Shown here in pieces: positions 46,791-56,272 of a DNA stretch of 64,000 nucleotides. Location of the stretch: positions 124,001 through 188,000 of the forward strand of contig NZ_VOQS01000003.1 of NCBI RefSeq assembly GCF_007995085.1. Reading direction: 5' to 3'. A program made the translations under genes and the position numbers. Numbering within the stretch: position 1 is the stretch's first letter; each line of letters begins with the position of its first letter. Source of the stretch: Paraburkholderia azotifigens. Its GTDB lineage: Bacteria; Pseudomonadota; Gammaproteobacteria; Burkholderiales; Burkholderiaceae. The notes under the pieces were generated by a model. That model was not told where the DNA came from and made no database searches. It saw nothing but the letters and a program-made list of their open reading frames with translations.

Positions 46791-47756
46791 TTAATGAATA
46801 CCGAGTTGCGCCTGAACAGCCTGCAATCCATCCGCCCCGCTCGTCGTCGTCACGCCCTTGAGCCAGGTATTTAACAATGCGGGATTGCCCTTTAGCGCAT
46901 TCAGCGCCGCCGTATTGATATCGACCTTGTTCTGCAGCACGTTGGCAATGATCTGGTTTTCCATGTCGACATTGAACGTGATCTGCTGGAACAGCTTCGC
47001 GAGATTCGTGCACTGTCCGGCAAAGCCCGGACGTGTGACCGTATTCACTGTTGCGCCGCCGTAGTTCGGGCCGAAATACGCGTCGCCGCCCGACAGATAG
47101 GTCAAGTGGAATTTCGTATTCATCAAATGCGGCTCCCACGCGAGGAACACGATCCATTGCTTGTCCCGCACGGCCCGTTCCACTTGTGTCAGCATGCCCG
47201 TTTCGCTCGACTCAACCACTTTCCAGTCGCCGAGCCCGAATGCCTTGTCGGCAATCATCTTCTTGATGTTCTGATTGGCGGGTGCGCCCGGCTCGATACC
47301 ATAGATCTTGCCGTTGAACTGATCCGCATGTTTGACGAGATCGGCAAACGAATGCACGCCGGCCGCCGCCACGTAGTCGGGTACGGCAAGCGTGAATTTC
47401 GCATTGGTCAGATTCGCGTGCAGCACGTCGATCGAGTGCTCGTCGACGAACGGCTTGACGAGCGGGCCTTGCGCGGGCATCCAGTTGCCGAGAAACACGT
47501 CGATTTGCCCTTTTTTCAGGCCCTGATACGTGATCGGCACCGACAGGTTCGACACGTTCTGCTGATAGCCGAGCGCTTTCAGCAGAACGCCCGTCACCGC
47601 ATTCGTCGCGTCGATGTCGGTCCAGCCCGGGTCGGCCATGCGCACCTGCGTGCAGCTTTGCGGCTCGGCGGCATGTGCCGATCCCATGAAGGCCGTGCCG
47701 AATGCAGAAAGCATCAACGCAGCCTTAACAAGCGAACTTCTCCAGCGTGTGTTCAT
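46791..47756 (-). CDS. Choline-type quaternary-amine binding protein of an ABC transporter (ChoX/CbcX-like)
   Basis: 321 residues with a signal peptide ending near GSAHA. It is an OpuAC-type solute-binding protein, paralogous to caiX; corresponding segments are MADPGWTDIDATNAVTG, GIEPGAPANQNIKKM and FLAWEPHLMNTKF. It lies 50 bp downstream of the choline sulfatase betC on the same strand, so choline is the most likely ligand. No permease or ATPase gene is nearby. It probably shares a transporter core encoded elsewhere with caiX and the betaine-binding protein at 53328. Confidence 0.88.
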   Translation of the reverse strand: MNTRWRSSLVKAALMLSAFGTAFMGSAHAAEPQSCTQVRMADPGWTDIDATNAVTGVLLKALGYQQNVSNLSVPITYQGLKKGQIDVFLGNWMPAQGPLVKPFVDEHSIDVLHANLTNAKFTLAVPDYVAAAGVHSFADLVKHADQFNGKIYGIEPGAPANQNIKKMIADKAFGLGDWKVVESSETGMLTQVERAVRDKQWIVFLAWEPHLMNTKFHLTYLSGGDAYFGPNYGGATVNTVTRPGFAGQCTNLAKLFQQITFNVDMENQIIANVLQNKVDINTAALNALKGNPALLNTWLKGVTTTSGADGLQAVQAQLGIH

Positions 47757-47806
47757 CGTGGGCTCCCGTATCGAGGTTGTCTTCGTTGCCTGTCCGTCAA
47801 AGCGTG

Positions 47807-49348
47807 TCAGCGAGCGACGACGCGCGGATAACGCGCCATCGCTTCGAGCGTGTCGAGTTCGATGTGATTACGCATATAGCGCTGGCTCGCATCGGTGAAT
47901 GGCTGCCAGTCCCATGAGCGGATCGCGCCTTGCGTCGTCGCTTCGAAGTGAAAGCGGCGGCGGCGCTGACTCGCGAGCACTGCTTGATGCAGTGCGGGAA
48001 TATCCCAGCGCTGCGCGATTTCCTTGCGAAACGCTTCGACCGGCGCGGCGGCCGACGGCTCCTGCGCAAGATTGACGCGCTCCTGCGGATCCTCCGCGAG
48101 ATCGTAAAGCTGATCGGGATCGACGGGCGTATGAATGAACTTGTACTTGCCGCGGCGGATCATGATCATCGGTGCAATCGCGCCTTCGGCGAAGTATTCG
48201 ACGATCGCTTCGTCGTGGCCGCCGTCGTTGTGCAGATGCGGAACGAGGCTGCGTCCATCGACGGTATCGGGCCATTCCGTACGGCGCGCGCCCGTTGCCA
48301 TTTCGACGAGGGTCGGCAGCAGATCGACATGCGATACCGACGCCGCCACCCGGCGCGCATTGAATCGCTTCGGCGCGTGCACGATCAGCGGCACGCGCAC
48401 GCCGCCTTCGAAGCACGTCATCTTGTACCAGAGCCCGCGTTCGCCGAGCATTTCGCCGTGGTCCGACGTGACGATGACGATCGTATCGTCGGCGAGCCCC
48501 GTTGCCTTGAGCGTGTCGAGAATCGCGCCGAATTGCGCATCCACGTAGGAAAGCGCGCCGTAGTAAGCGTGCCGCGCATCGCGGATCTGCTGTTCCGTTG
48601 GCGGCGTGAGATCCGCTTCGTAGACATCGCGCAAACGCTTCGAATGCGGATCGCTTTGCTCGCGCGTGAGCGCGACGCGCGGCATGTCGATCTCTTCATC
48701 GCGATACAGATCCCAGTACTGCTGCGGTATCGCGTAAGGATCGTGCGGATGCGTCAGCGACGCGACCATGCAAAACGGCCGCACGTCGCCGCCCGACGCG
48801 CGTTCGCGCACGATGTCGTAGAGCTTCTGGCGCGTCGTGTACGTGACTTCGTCGTCGAAATCGAGCTGGTTCGTACGCACGCACGGTCCCGCTTCGAGCA
48901 CCGAGCTCATGTTGTGGTACCAGCTGGGCCGCACGTCGGGGCGCTCCCAGTCCGGCACCCAGCCGAAATCGGCGGGATAGATATCGGTTGTCAAACGTTC
49001 CTCGAATCCGTGCAACTGATCCGGGCCGCAGAAATGCATCTTGCCGGAAAGGACCGTCCGATAACCCGCCGCGCGCAGATAGTGCGCGAAGGTCAGCGTT
49101 TGCGCGGGCAATTCGGCGGCGTTATCGTAAGCACCGATTGCAGCGGGCAGTTTGCCCGCCATCATCGAAAAGCGGGCCGGCGCGCATAGCGGGCTCGCAC
49201 AGTACGCGGAATCGAATACGACGCCTTCTTTCGCGAGCGCATCGATGCGCGGCGTCAGCGAGACCTGATTGCCATATGCACGCAACGCGAACGGCGTCAT
49301 CTGATCGGCCATCAGGATAAGGATATTCTGCTTTGTATTAAGGCTCAT
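47807..49348 (-). CDS. betC: Choline-sulfatase
   Basis: A 513-residue type I sulfatase. The formylglycine motif CAPAR is at residues 55-59 (C55 is converted to formylglycine), and the metal-binding aspartate is in LMADQM (D15). VTSDHGEMLGERGLWYKMTCFEGGVRVPL is the second sulfatase block. The C-terminal extension QRRRRFHFEATTQGAIRSWDWQPF is characteristic of choline sulfatases. It hydrolyses choline-O-sulfate to choline and sulfate. It is divergent from a LysR gene and followed by a choline-type binding protein, the standard choline-sulfate utilisation arrangement. Confidence 0.94.
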   Translation of the reverse strand: MSLNTKQNILILMADQMTPFALRAYGNQVSLTPRIDALAKEGVVFDSAYCASPLCAPARFSMMAGKLPAAIGAYDNAAELPAQTLTFAHYLRAAGYRTVLSGKMHFCGPDQLHGFEERLTTDIYPADFGWVPDWERPDVRPSWYHNMSSVLEAGPCVRTNQLDFDDEVTYTTRQKLYDIVRERASGGDVRPFCMVASLTHPHDPYAIPQQYWDLYRDEEIDMPRVALTREQSDPHSKRLRDVYEADLTPPTEQQIRDARHAYYGALSYVDAQFGAILDTLKATGLADDTIVIVTSDHGEMLGERGLWYKMTCFEGGVRVPLIVHAPKRFNARRVAASVSHVDLLPTLVEMATGARRTEWPDTVDGRSLVPHLHNDGGHDEAIVEYFAEGAIAPMIMIRRGKYKFIHTPVDPDQLYDLAEDPQERVNLAQEPSAAAPVEAFRKEIAQRWDIPALHQAVLASQRRRRFHFEATTQGAIRSWDWQPFTDASQRYMRNHIELDTLEAMARYPRVVAR

Positions 49349-49377
49349 GGGCGGGGCGGATTAGAATCGTACGGTTA

Positions 49378-49413
49378 GCTTCGAAGCGCGATGCTCGCAG
49401 CCGTGCAGCGAGC
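49378..49413. promoter_or_regulatory. Dyads in the betC-LysR divergent promoter
   Basis: A perfect 10-bp palindrome GCTTCGAAGC (49378-49387) is followed by an inverted repeat GCTCGC-N9-GCGAGC (49393-49413). Both lie in the 143-bp divergent region, where a LysR dimer would be expected to bind. Confidence 0.4.
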
Positions 49414-49491
49414 CGCGCATTCACTTCACTATTGCCGCTCATTAAACCGTTGTGAAGGCGGCGTGCGCTTATCGGCCCATAAGGGGATGTT

Positions 49492-50418
49492 ATGCCGGGA
49501 CCAGACCGTCTTCCGCCGATGCAGGCTTTATCGGCCTTCGAATCGGCCGCGCGCCTCGCGAGCTTCACGGCCGCCGCGCGCGAACTCGGCTCGACGCAGC
49601 CCGCCGTGAGCCAGCGCATCGTGCAGCTGGAAGAGGATCTCGGTGCGCCCCTGTTCGAGCGCGGCCATCGCGGCGTGACGCTCACGCCCGAAGGCGTGCT
49701 GCTGTATGAAGCCGTGCGCAGCGGCCTCGATACGATTCGCGAGGCCACTTCCGACATCCGCGCGCGACGCGCCACGGGCGCCTTGACGATCCTCACCGAC
49801 GCCGGTTTCGCCACGTACTGGCTGATGCCGCGTCTCGCGCGGCTCAAGGCATCGATGCCCGGCGTCAACGTGAAGATCATCACGTCGCAACTCGGCTACG
49901 ATCCGCACCGCGATCATGCCGACATCGCGATCGCCTTCGGCGATGGCCACTGGCCGCCTTGCACGTCCACGCGTCTGTTCGCCGAAGCCGTCACGCCCGT
50001 CTGTTCGCCCGCCTTCCAGAGGCTGCACCCGCCCGTGCATGCAGCCGCCGATCTCGCCGCGCTGCCGCTGCTGCACGTTCAACCTACCCAGCCCGAACGC
50101 TGGCTCGCGTGGAATAGCTGGTTCTCCGCCTACGGTCTCGCCGCGCCCGAAGAAAGCCAGGGCATGATGTTCAACAGCTATTCGCTCGTCGTACAGGCCG
50201 CGCTGATGGGCCAGGGCGTCGCGCTCGGCTGGACGCCGCTGACTGACGAGCTCGTCGCCTCGGGCCAGCTGGTGCGCCTGCTCGACACGCCCGTGACGAC
50301 CGAGCGCGGCTATTACCTCGTCTGCCCGCCCGCGCGCCCCGCGCCCGCCGCGGTGCCGCTGTTCCGGCGCTGGCTTTTCAACGAACTCGTGGACGCGGGC
50401 GAGCACGCGCACGCCTGA
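49492..50418 (+). CDS. LysR-type regulator of choline-sulfate utilisation
   Basis: A 308-residue LysR-type regulator. The N-terminal winged helix-turn-helix reads ALSAFESAARLASFTAAARE, then STQPAVSQRIVQLEEDLGAPLFER. The C-terminal effector domain (LTILTDAGFATYWLMPRL onward) would sense the inducer. It is divergent from betC, as in the family of choline-sulfate transcription factors. AAGGGGAT precedes the ATG. Binding choline-O-sulfate or choline is an inference from position. Confidence 0.9.
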   Translation: MPGPDRLPPMQALSAFESAARLASFTAAARELGSTQPAVSQRIVQLEEDLGAPLFERGHRGVTLTPEGVLLYEAVRSGLDTIREATSDIRARRATGALTILTDAGFATYWLMPRLARLKASMPGVNVKIITSQLGYDPHRDHADIAIAFGDGHWPPCTSTRLFAEAVTPVCSPAFQRLHPPVHAAADLAALPLLHVQPTQPERWLAWNSWFSAYGLAAPEESQGMMFNSYSLVVQAALMGQGVALGWTPLTDELVASGQLVRLLDTPVTTERGYYLVCPPARPAPAAVPLFRRWLFNELVDAGEHAHA

Positions 50419-50567
50419 CGTTCCGATACCACGAGCACGGCGCATCGGTTCTATGCGCGCGCAAATTGGGCTGATTTACTTCATCATCCCGCTTGCCGCG
50501 CCGCGCTGCGCTGCACGATCACTGGTTCGGCCTTGCGGGAATCCCATATCGAAGACAGAGGATCCGC

Positions 50568-51446
50568 ATGTCCGCCACCGATCGCTCCCAGCAGTTCGCG
50601 CTGACCCTTTCCTGCCCGAGCGCCGCCGGCCAGGTCGCCGCCGTCGTCGGCTTTCTCGATCGGCACCACTGCTATATCGACGAACTGACCGTGTTCGACG
50701 ACGACATCAGCGAGCGCTTTTTCGTGCGCTGCGTATTTCACGGCGTGGCGAACGCGCCCGAAGCGGCGCTGCATATCGACACGCTGCGTCACGAATTTCG
50801 CCCCATTGCCGCCGACTTCGACATGATGTGGGCGATGCACGATCTCAACACGCGGCCGAAAGTGCTGATCATGGTGTCGAAGCTCGAGCACTGCCTGGCG
50901 GACTTGCTGTTCCGCTGGCGCATGGGCGAGCTGAAGATGGACATCGTCGGCATTGCATCGAATCACTCCGACTTCGAGCCGCTTGCCGCACAGCATGGTC
51001 TGCCGTTCCACCACTTTCCGTTGACGCCCGAGACGAAGGCGCAACAGGAAGCGCAAATTCTCGATCTGTTCGAGACGAGCGGCGCGGAACTGATGATCCT
51101 CGCGCGCTACATGCAGATTTTGTCCGACGAAACGAGCCGCAAACTGGCGGGCCGCGCGATCAACATCCATCATTCGTTCCTGCCCGGCTTCAAGGGCGCG
51201 CGGCCTTATCACCAGGCCCATGCGCGCGGCGTCAAGCTGATCGGCGCAACGGCGCACTTCGTCACCGACGATCTCGACGAAGGCCCGATCATCGAACAGG
51301 AAGTGCAACGCGTCGATCATTCGTATGGTCCGGAGCGCATGCTCGCCGTGGGCCGCGACGTCGAATGCATCACGTTGGCGCGTGCGGTGAAGGCATTCGT
51401 CGAGCGCCGCGTGTTCATCAATGGCGATCGAACGGTCTTGCTCTAA
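50568..51446 (+). CDS. purU: Formyltetrahydrofolate deformylase
   Basis: 292 residues. An N-terminal ACT domain (FALTLSCPSAAGQVAAVVGF) is followed by the formyltransferase-like domain with MVSKLEHCLADLLFRWRMGE, the catalytic-region NIHHSFLPGFKGARPY and HFVTDDLDEGPIIEQ. It splits 10-formyl-THF into formate and THF. Glycine-betaine and dimethylglycine catabolism releases one-carbon units onto folate, so a purU copy in this cluster fits THF recycling; Pseudomonas also has purU copies in such clusters. GAGGATCC precedes the ATG. A longer frame upstream is not supported. Confidence 0.94.
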   Translation: MSATDRSQQFALTLSCPSAAGQVAAVVGFLDRHHCYIDELTVFDDDISERFFVRCVFHGVANAPEAALHIDTLRHEFRPIAADFDMMWAMHDLNTRPKVLIMVSKLEHCLADLLFRWRMGELKMDIVGIASNHSDFEPLAAQHGLPFHHFPLTPETKAQQEAQILDLFETSGAELMILARYMQILSDETSRKLAGRAINIHHSFLPGFKGARPYHQAHARGVKLIGATAHFVTDDLDEGPIIEQEVQRVDHSYGPERMLAVGRDVECITLARAVKAFVERRVFINGDRTVLL

Positions 51447-51494
51447 CGTGCTCTGAAAGCACGAGCCGCCGCACTGCATCGCAGACGCGGCGGC
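51447..51494. terminator. Two hairpins between convergent purU and APC permease genes
   Basis: CGTGCT-N5-AGCACG (51447-51463) and GCCGCCGC-N14-GCGGCGGC (51465-51494) follow the purU stop directly. They lie between converging genes, but no T run is present, so termination is only suggested. Confidence 0.35.
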
Positions 51495-51522
51495 CACCCG
51501 TCACGCAGGATTCAGGCGACGC

Positions 51523-53190
51523 TCAAAGAAAGGGCTTCGCCAGATGATGCGAGAACCACACCACGAAAACGGCTAGCAGCAACGCGCCGTACGGCAGCCA
51601 GCCACGCAAGCCAGCGGGCCGCGCGCCGCCCTTCCATTCCATGTCCTGCTGCATGCGCGCCGGAAAGCGCCCGCGATCCTGCACGTAATGGCGGAACATG
51701 AACACAGGCACGATCAGCAGCATCGCAATCAGACCGTTGCGCATGGTCCCCATGCCTTGCATGTCCGCGCCCGCGCCGATGAACGCGAGATCCAGATAGC
51801 CGCACAGCGCCCCCGCCGCGAGCAGCCACGCGGGACAACGGAACGGACGGTCGGCATCCGCGCGATCCAGCCGATGAATCCAGCCCGATTGCAGATTCAG
51901 GAACACGAAGATCATGTAGCAGACGTTCGAGATCGACAGCACCGTCATGTAGTCCGACATCAGCAGCAGGATCAGGTTGAAGCCGAGATCGGTCCACATC
52001 GCGCGCGTCGGCGAACCATGTTCGTTGACGTGCGACAGGTACTTCGGCAGCCAGCCGTCCACGGATGCCTGGTACAGCGTGCGCGACGAGCCCATCATCG
52101 ACGTCATCACGATCAGCAGGATGGTGAGCATCAGCATCACGACCACCACGTCGAACACAATCGCTCCGCCGCCCACCATGTGCGCCATCGCGGCCGCTAC
52201 GCCCGTGCCGTCGGCGATTTTCGGATCGAGCATGCCCTTCGTCCCCAGTACCCCCTGGAACGCGAGCGGAACGAGCGTCATCACGAGCAGACATGCCATG
52301 CCCGACCAGAAGATCGCCTTGACTGTGTCGCTGCGCGGGTTGCGGAATTCGCGCGTGTAGCAGACGGCCGTCTCGAAGCCATAGGCGGCCCAGCCGGCCA
52401 TGAACATCGCGCCGAACGCCATGGTGATGCTTGCGCCGTTCCATGAGCCGAACGCCGATGCCGTCACGTTGCCTTGCGCGTCGTGTCCGAGCGGCAGCAG
52501 CGGCCACAGATGCGCAGCGGGTACATCGCCCGTCACAAACGGCACGATGCCGACGATCAGCAGCGGCGCAAGCGATGCAATGCCCAGAATGCGCTGCGTT
52601 TTAGCGGCTTTCGATGCACCGCTATGCTGAAGCTTGAACGTGATCAGCAGAAAGATCGCCGCGATGACGAACGTCGCGTTGACGCGCAGCGACAGCCCCT
52701 GCTTGATGAAGCCGAGGTCGAGCAGCGTCAGGCGCCATGTGTTGATGGCGGCATCGGGCGCGTACAGACTGGAGAGCGCGTAATTGGCGGCGAGGCCCGT
52801 GCCCAACGCGAGCATGGGTGACCATGCAAGCCAGTTGCACCACACGGAGACGGGTGCGATTGTCTTGCTGTAGCGGACCCAGGCCATCGCGCCATAAACG
52901 GAAGCGCCGCCCGACTTGTGCGGGAAAAGCCCTGAAATTTCAGCGTAGGTTGCGCTTTGAATGAGGCCCATCAGGATCGCGGCGACCCAGATGGCCCATG
53001 CGGGTTGACCGATCGTCGCCGATACGCCGCCGATCGTAAACAGCACACCCCCAGGCACGCCGCTCGTCACCCAGAATGCATCTTTCCACGTGAGGCCGCG
53101 TTGCAGCGAGTGGCCTTCGTGCGCGGGGCTTTCGCCTGCACCCGTGCTCGATCCTTCGATACTGCGCGAGCGCAGTCTTGCCTGATCCAT
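51523..53190 (-). CDS. APC-family amino-acid/amine permease
   Basis: A 555-residue inner-membrane protein with about twelve hydrophobic spans. The N-terminal WKDAFWVTSGVPGGVLFTIGG and YAEISGLFPHKSGGASVYGA are APC superfamily signatures. Its place between purU and the glycine-betaine binding protein gene suggests uptake of an amine or amino acid linked to betaine breakdown, such as sarcosine or a related compound, but the substrate is not readable. It follows the binding-protein gene 137 bp downstream on the same strand. Confidence 0.88.
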   Translation of the reverse strand: MDQARLRSRSIEGSSTGAGESPAHEGHSLQRGLTWKDAFWVTSGVPGGVLFTIGGVSATIGQPAWAIWVAAILMGLIQSATYAEISGLFPHKSGGASVYGAMAWVRYSKTIAPVSVWCNWLAWSPMLALGTGLAANYALSSLYAPDAAINTWRLTLLDLGFIKQGLSLRVNATFVIAAIFLLITFKLQHSGASKAAKTQRILGIASLAPLLIVGIVPFVTGDVPAAHLWPLLPLGHDAQGNVTASAFGSWNGASITMAFGAMFMAGWAAYGFETAVCYTREFRNPRSDTVKAIFWSGMACLLVMTLVPLAFQGVLGTKGMLDPKIADGTGVAAAMAHMVGGGAIVFDVVVVMLMLTILLIVMTSMMGSSRTLYQASVDGWLPKYLSHVNEHGSPTRAMWTDLGFNLILLLMSDYMTVLSISNVCYMIFVFLNLQSGWIHRLDRADADRPFRCPAWLLAAGALCGYLDLAFIGAGADMQGMGTMRNGLIAMLLIVPVFMFRHYVQDRGRFPARMQQDMEWKGGARPAGLRGWLPYGALLLAVFVVWFSHHLAKPFL

Positions 53191-53327
53191 CCAGAGTCTC
53201 CTTTTTTAGAAAGAGCCTGCGCGCTGGCTGGAACACAAATAACCGGTGACGCTGCGATGCCGACGCGCGCGCAGCGCATCGGCATTGCCAAAAGAAACGC
53301 TCGTCAGAACGCGTTAGAGAAGGACGG

Positions 53328-54191
53328 TCATTGTGCTCCGCCTACCCAGCTGTTCACGCGGTCGCCGTGTGCGGCGATCCACGATCCGGCTGCGTCGGCA
53401 GGCTTGGCGCCGTTCTCCGTCGCCAGCATCACGCTGTCGATTTCGCCCGGCTTCCATTGAAATTTCTTCAGAAACGCGACCACTTGCGGAGCCTTCGTAT
53501 CGAGGCCCGGATTGACGACGCTATCCACGTGCTCGGATTCGCCGAACACCTTCTTCGGGTCTTCGAGGAACTTCAGCTTCCACTTCGCAAACATCCAGTG
53601 CGGCACCCATCCCGTGACGATCACAGGTTTATTGGCATTCATCGAGCGTGCAAGTTCCGCGGTCATTGCACTGCCCGAACTCGGCATCAGTTGATAGTCG
53701 AGGTTATAGGCCTTGATGGCTTCGCTCGTTTTCTTCATGACGCCTGCGCCGGCGTCGATACCGACGATACGGCCCGCGAAGTCGGCTTTGTGTGCCTGCA
53801 GATCGCTGATGCTTTTCTCCGGCACGTCAGCGGGGACGATCAGGCCGATCTTGGCATCCGTGTAGTTGGCGCCCAGGTCTTGCACCTTGCCCTTGAACTG
53901 ATCCCAGTACGCGCCGTGCGTGACGGGGAGCCACGCCGACAGCGTTGCATCGAGATCGCCGCGCGCGACGCCCTGCCACATGATGCCTGCCGCGACGGGC
54001 ACGAGTTGCACCGGATAGCCGAGACGTTTCTCGATGATCTGAGCGGCGACGTTGGAGGTGGCGACGCTGTCGTCCCAACCTTCGACGTAACCGATCTTGA
54101 TGGTGGGTTTGGTGTCAGCGGCTGCCGTTCCGATCGCCGTCATGGTTGCGATCAGTGCGCCGCATAACATCAGCTTTTTCAGGTGCTTCAT
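53328..54191 (-). CDS. Glycine betaine-type binding protein of an ABC transporter (OpuAC/BetX-like)
   Basis: 287 residues with a signal peptide (MKHLKKLMLCGALIATMTAI, cleaved near AAAD). It is an OpuAC-family solute-binding protein with IKIGYVEGWDDSVATSNVAA, VGIDAGAGVMKKTSEAI and IVTGWVPHWMFAKWKLKFL, including the aromatic residues expected of a betaine cage. It differs clearly from the caiX and choline-type proteins and is probably the glycine-betaine member (BetX role in Pseudomonas). GGAG precedes ATG 54191. No permease or ATPase is nearby. Its promoter lies next to the large inverted repeat at 54313. Confidence 0.9.
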   Translation of the reverse strand: MKHLKKLMLCGALIATMTAIGTAAADTKPTIKIGYVEGWDDSVATSNVAAQIIEKRLGYPVQLVPVAAGIMWQGVARGDLDATLSAWLPVTHGAYWDQFKGKVQDLGANYTDAKIGLIVPADVPEKSISDLQAHKADFAGRIVGIDAGAGVMKKTSEAIKAYNLDYQLMPSSGSAMTAELARSMNANKPVIVTGWVPHWMFAKWKLKFLEDPKKVFGESEHVDSVVNPGLDTKAPQVVAFLKKFQWKPGEIDSVMLATENGAKPADAAGSWIAAHGDRVNSWVGGAQ

Positions 54192-54312
54192 CGTCGATCT
54201 CCTTTGGCCCCGCATGTGCGGTGTGGTTTTAGAATCGCTAAACAGAAAGTGCTTGGTGGTCGGGTTTGCGACGGTTTTTTGTCTGTATGCGACCTGGCTT
54301 TTTGTCGTCTGC

Positions 54313-55055
54313 TTTTGTCTGCGACGCAGTCGCCATTCTTCGCTTCTTGCTGCGCTGGCATCCGCGTTTTCGTATCAGTACTTCATGCGTCGCCCCTGTG
54401 CGGGGCGGCACCTACTTTTCTTTGCAGCGGCAAAGAAAAGTAGGCAAAAGAAAGCCGCTCACACCGCCAGTTCTTGTGTTTGCCTGCGGGCCCCCGACGG
54501 GTCCCGCACTCCAAACGGCAACGCACTTTTCCACGCATGTTGCCAGCGCCTTCAACCGGCGCATCACCCACTCCAATCTCTCGTATCACAGCCAGCGGCA
54601 GCGAATCTTCCGCGCCGCCCAGGTGGCAAACGGTGTGTAGCTTGTCGCACCGTACGCGTTGGCGCTCCTACGACACCGATCCGCTTTTCAGTCCGGAGTG
54701 GTGTACTTCCGTCGCGACAGCCTACACACCGTTTGCCACCTGGGCGGCCGTGGACTTCCTGGTAACACAGCCCATGACGCGGGAATATGAAGCGGGTGAC
54801 GCGTACAGCTAGCACGCTGGCAACGCGCGTGAAATGGCGCGATGCCGCGTGGAGTGCGGGACCCGTTGGGGGCCCGCAGGCAAACACAAGAACTGACGGT
54901 GTGAGCGGCTTTCTTTTGCCTACTTTTCTTTGCCGCTGCAAAGAAAAGTAGGTGCCGCCCCGCACAGGGGCGACGCTTGAAGTACCGATACAAAATCGCA
55001 GACGCCAGCGCTAAAAACCAAAAACCCAAAATCGCGACTAGCGTCGCAGACAAAA
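54313..55055. repeat. 743-bp imperfect palindrome (two inverted copies of a ~330-bp repeat)
   Basis: The left half 54313-54640 and right half 54722-55055 are inverted copies. Matching landmarks in order are TTTTGTCTGCGACGC, TCGCCCCTGTGCGGGG, AAAGAAAAGTAGG, GTGTTTGCCTGCGGGCC, GTTGCCAGCG and GCCCAGGTGGCAAACGGTG; the blocks near AAAGAAAAGTAGG are almost identical, the rest is partly diverged. About 80 bp form the centre. Each half also contains a short internal hairpin (AAAGAAAAGTAGG region). No gene is supported inside; open frames across it are products of the repeat. Sequences with these blocks are, as far as I recall, dispersed in Burkholderia-group genomes. It fills most of the 868-bp gap between gbcB and the binding-protein gene. 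Confidence 0.85.
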
Positions 55056-55059
55056 AAAA

Positions 55060-56220
55060 TCACTTATCCACTACAAGATCGCTCAACGGCTTGCTGCAAC
55101 ACAACAACACCATCCCCTGATCGATCTCACGCTGCCTGATCCCGCCGTTATGCTTCATATCCACTTGCCCGGACACAAGCTTGACCTTACATGTGCCACA
55201 CATGCCCTGAGTACACGAAGCAGGCAACCGAACCCCGGCCTGACGGGCCGCATCGAGCACATGCTGCGTAGAGCCACATTCAATCGACCGGTTACTCCGC
55301 GTAAAGCTGACCGCAAAAGTCTGCGTACCATTCACGCCGTCGGCAGAATCACCGCGATGCTCGGCTTCGAGCACCTGTTCCGCGACCAGCGGTTCGGCCT
55401 CAATCAAAGTCTCAAACGAGAAACTCTCCTCGTGATACTGCTTGCGATCGAAGCCCGCTTCATCGAGCAGATCACGCACGGCTTTCATGTACGGTGCGGG
55501 ACCACACGTAAAGATCTCCCGCTCCATGAAATCAGGCGCAATCAGCTTGAGCAGAGGCAGCGTCAAGAACCCGGTAATCCCCGGCCAGCTAGTCCGGGAA
55601 CCCACCCGTTCGCAAACGAAAGAAGTTCTGAAATTCGCCTGATTCGAAGCGATCAGATCGAGTTCCCGAGAAAAGATGATGTCGTCCGGCGTACGCGCGC
55701 TATGCACGAACATGATGTCGCGGTCTTCGCTCAATTCATGATGTGCACGGCTCATCGACATCAGCGGCGTGATGCCCGAACCCGCCGACAAAAACAGATA
55801 CTTGCGCGCCGGATGCCGTGCGCAGGTGAATTCGCCCGCCGGGCCCAGCACGCGTATGCGCGCGCCCGCCTGCAGGTTATCGTGCAGCCAGTTCGACACC
55901 TTGCCGCCCGGCACACGCTTCACCGTGATCGAAATGGTGTGCGGGCGCGTCGGCGACGACGAAATCGTGTAACAGCGATTGATCGTCTCGCCCTCGATTT
56001 CGAGTTCGAGCGTAATGAACTGGCCCGGCTCGAACACGAACGCACGGCCCTCCGGCGAGCGGAAGAAAAAGCTCTTCACGTCGTGCGTTTCCTGACGAAC
56101 CTGGCAGCAGACGAGCGTTTCCTCCACATCGCTCGTCCAGCGCGCCGGCAACGCGCTCCAGAATTCGGGCTTCGTCACGCGGCTTTCGACAGGTTCGAAG
56201 GTTGCTCCATCGCGCATCAT
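55060..56220 (-). CDS. gbcB: Glycine betaine demethylase reductase subunit
   Basis: 386 residues. A ferredoxin-NADP reductase-type FAD domain (FEPGQFITLELEIEG and RCYTISSSPTRPHTIS), an NAD domain (FLSAGSGITPLMSM, EIFTCGPAPYMKAV) and a C-terminal plant-type 2Fe-2S domain with CTQGMCGTC and LLCC cysteines. It passes electrons from NAD(P)H to the Rieske oxygenase GbcA for demethylation of glycine betaine to dimethylglycine. It follows gbcA by 52 bp. The start ATG 56220 has GGAG six bases upstream; an in-frame GTG at 56232 is less likely. Confidence 0.94.
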   Translation of the reverse strand: MMRDGATFEPVESRVTKPEFWSALPARWTSDVEETLVCCQVRQETHDVKSFFFRSPEGRAFVFEPGQFITLELEIEGETINRCYTISSSPTRPHTISITVKRVPGGKVSNWLHDNLQAGARIRVLGPAGEFTCARHPARKYLFLSAGSGITPLMSMSRAHHELSEDRDIMFVHSARTPDDIIFSRELDLIASNQANFRTSFVCERVGSRTSWPGITGFLTLPLLKLIAPDFMEREIFTCGPAPYMKAVRDLLDEAGFDRKQYHEESFSFETLIEAEPLVAEQVLEAEHRGDSADGVNGTQTFAVSFTRSNRSIECGSTQHVLDAARQAGVRLPASCTQGMCGTCKVKLVSGQVDMKHNGGIRQREIDQGMVLLCCSKPLSDLVVDK

Positions 56221-56272
56221 TGCTTGCTCCACTTGCCTTCAGGCATCCGGTTGCTGTTGTCTGAAGGACGGT

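Noticed and set aside
54474..54965. Open frames inside the large inverted repeat that could be called hypothetical proteins
   Set aside because: They arise from the repeat itself, appear on both strands because of the palindrome, and show no domain or start signal.
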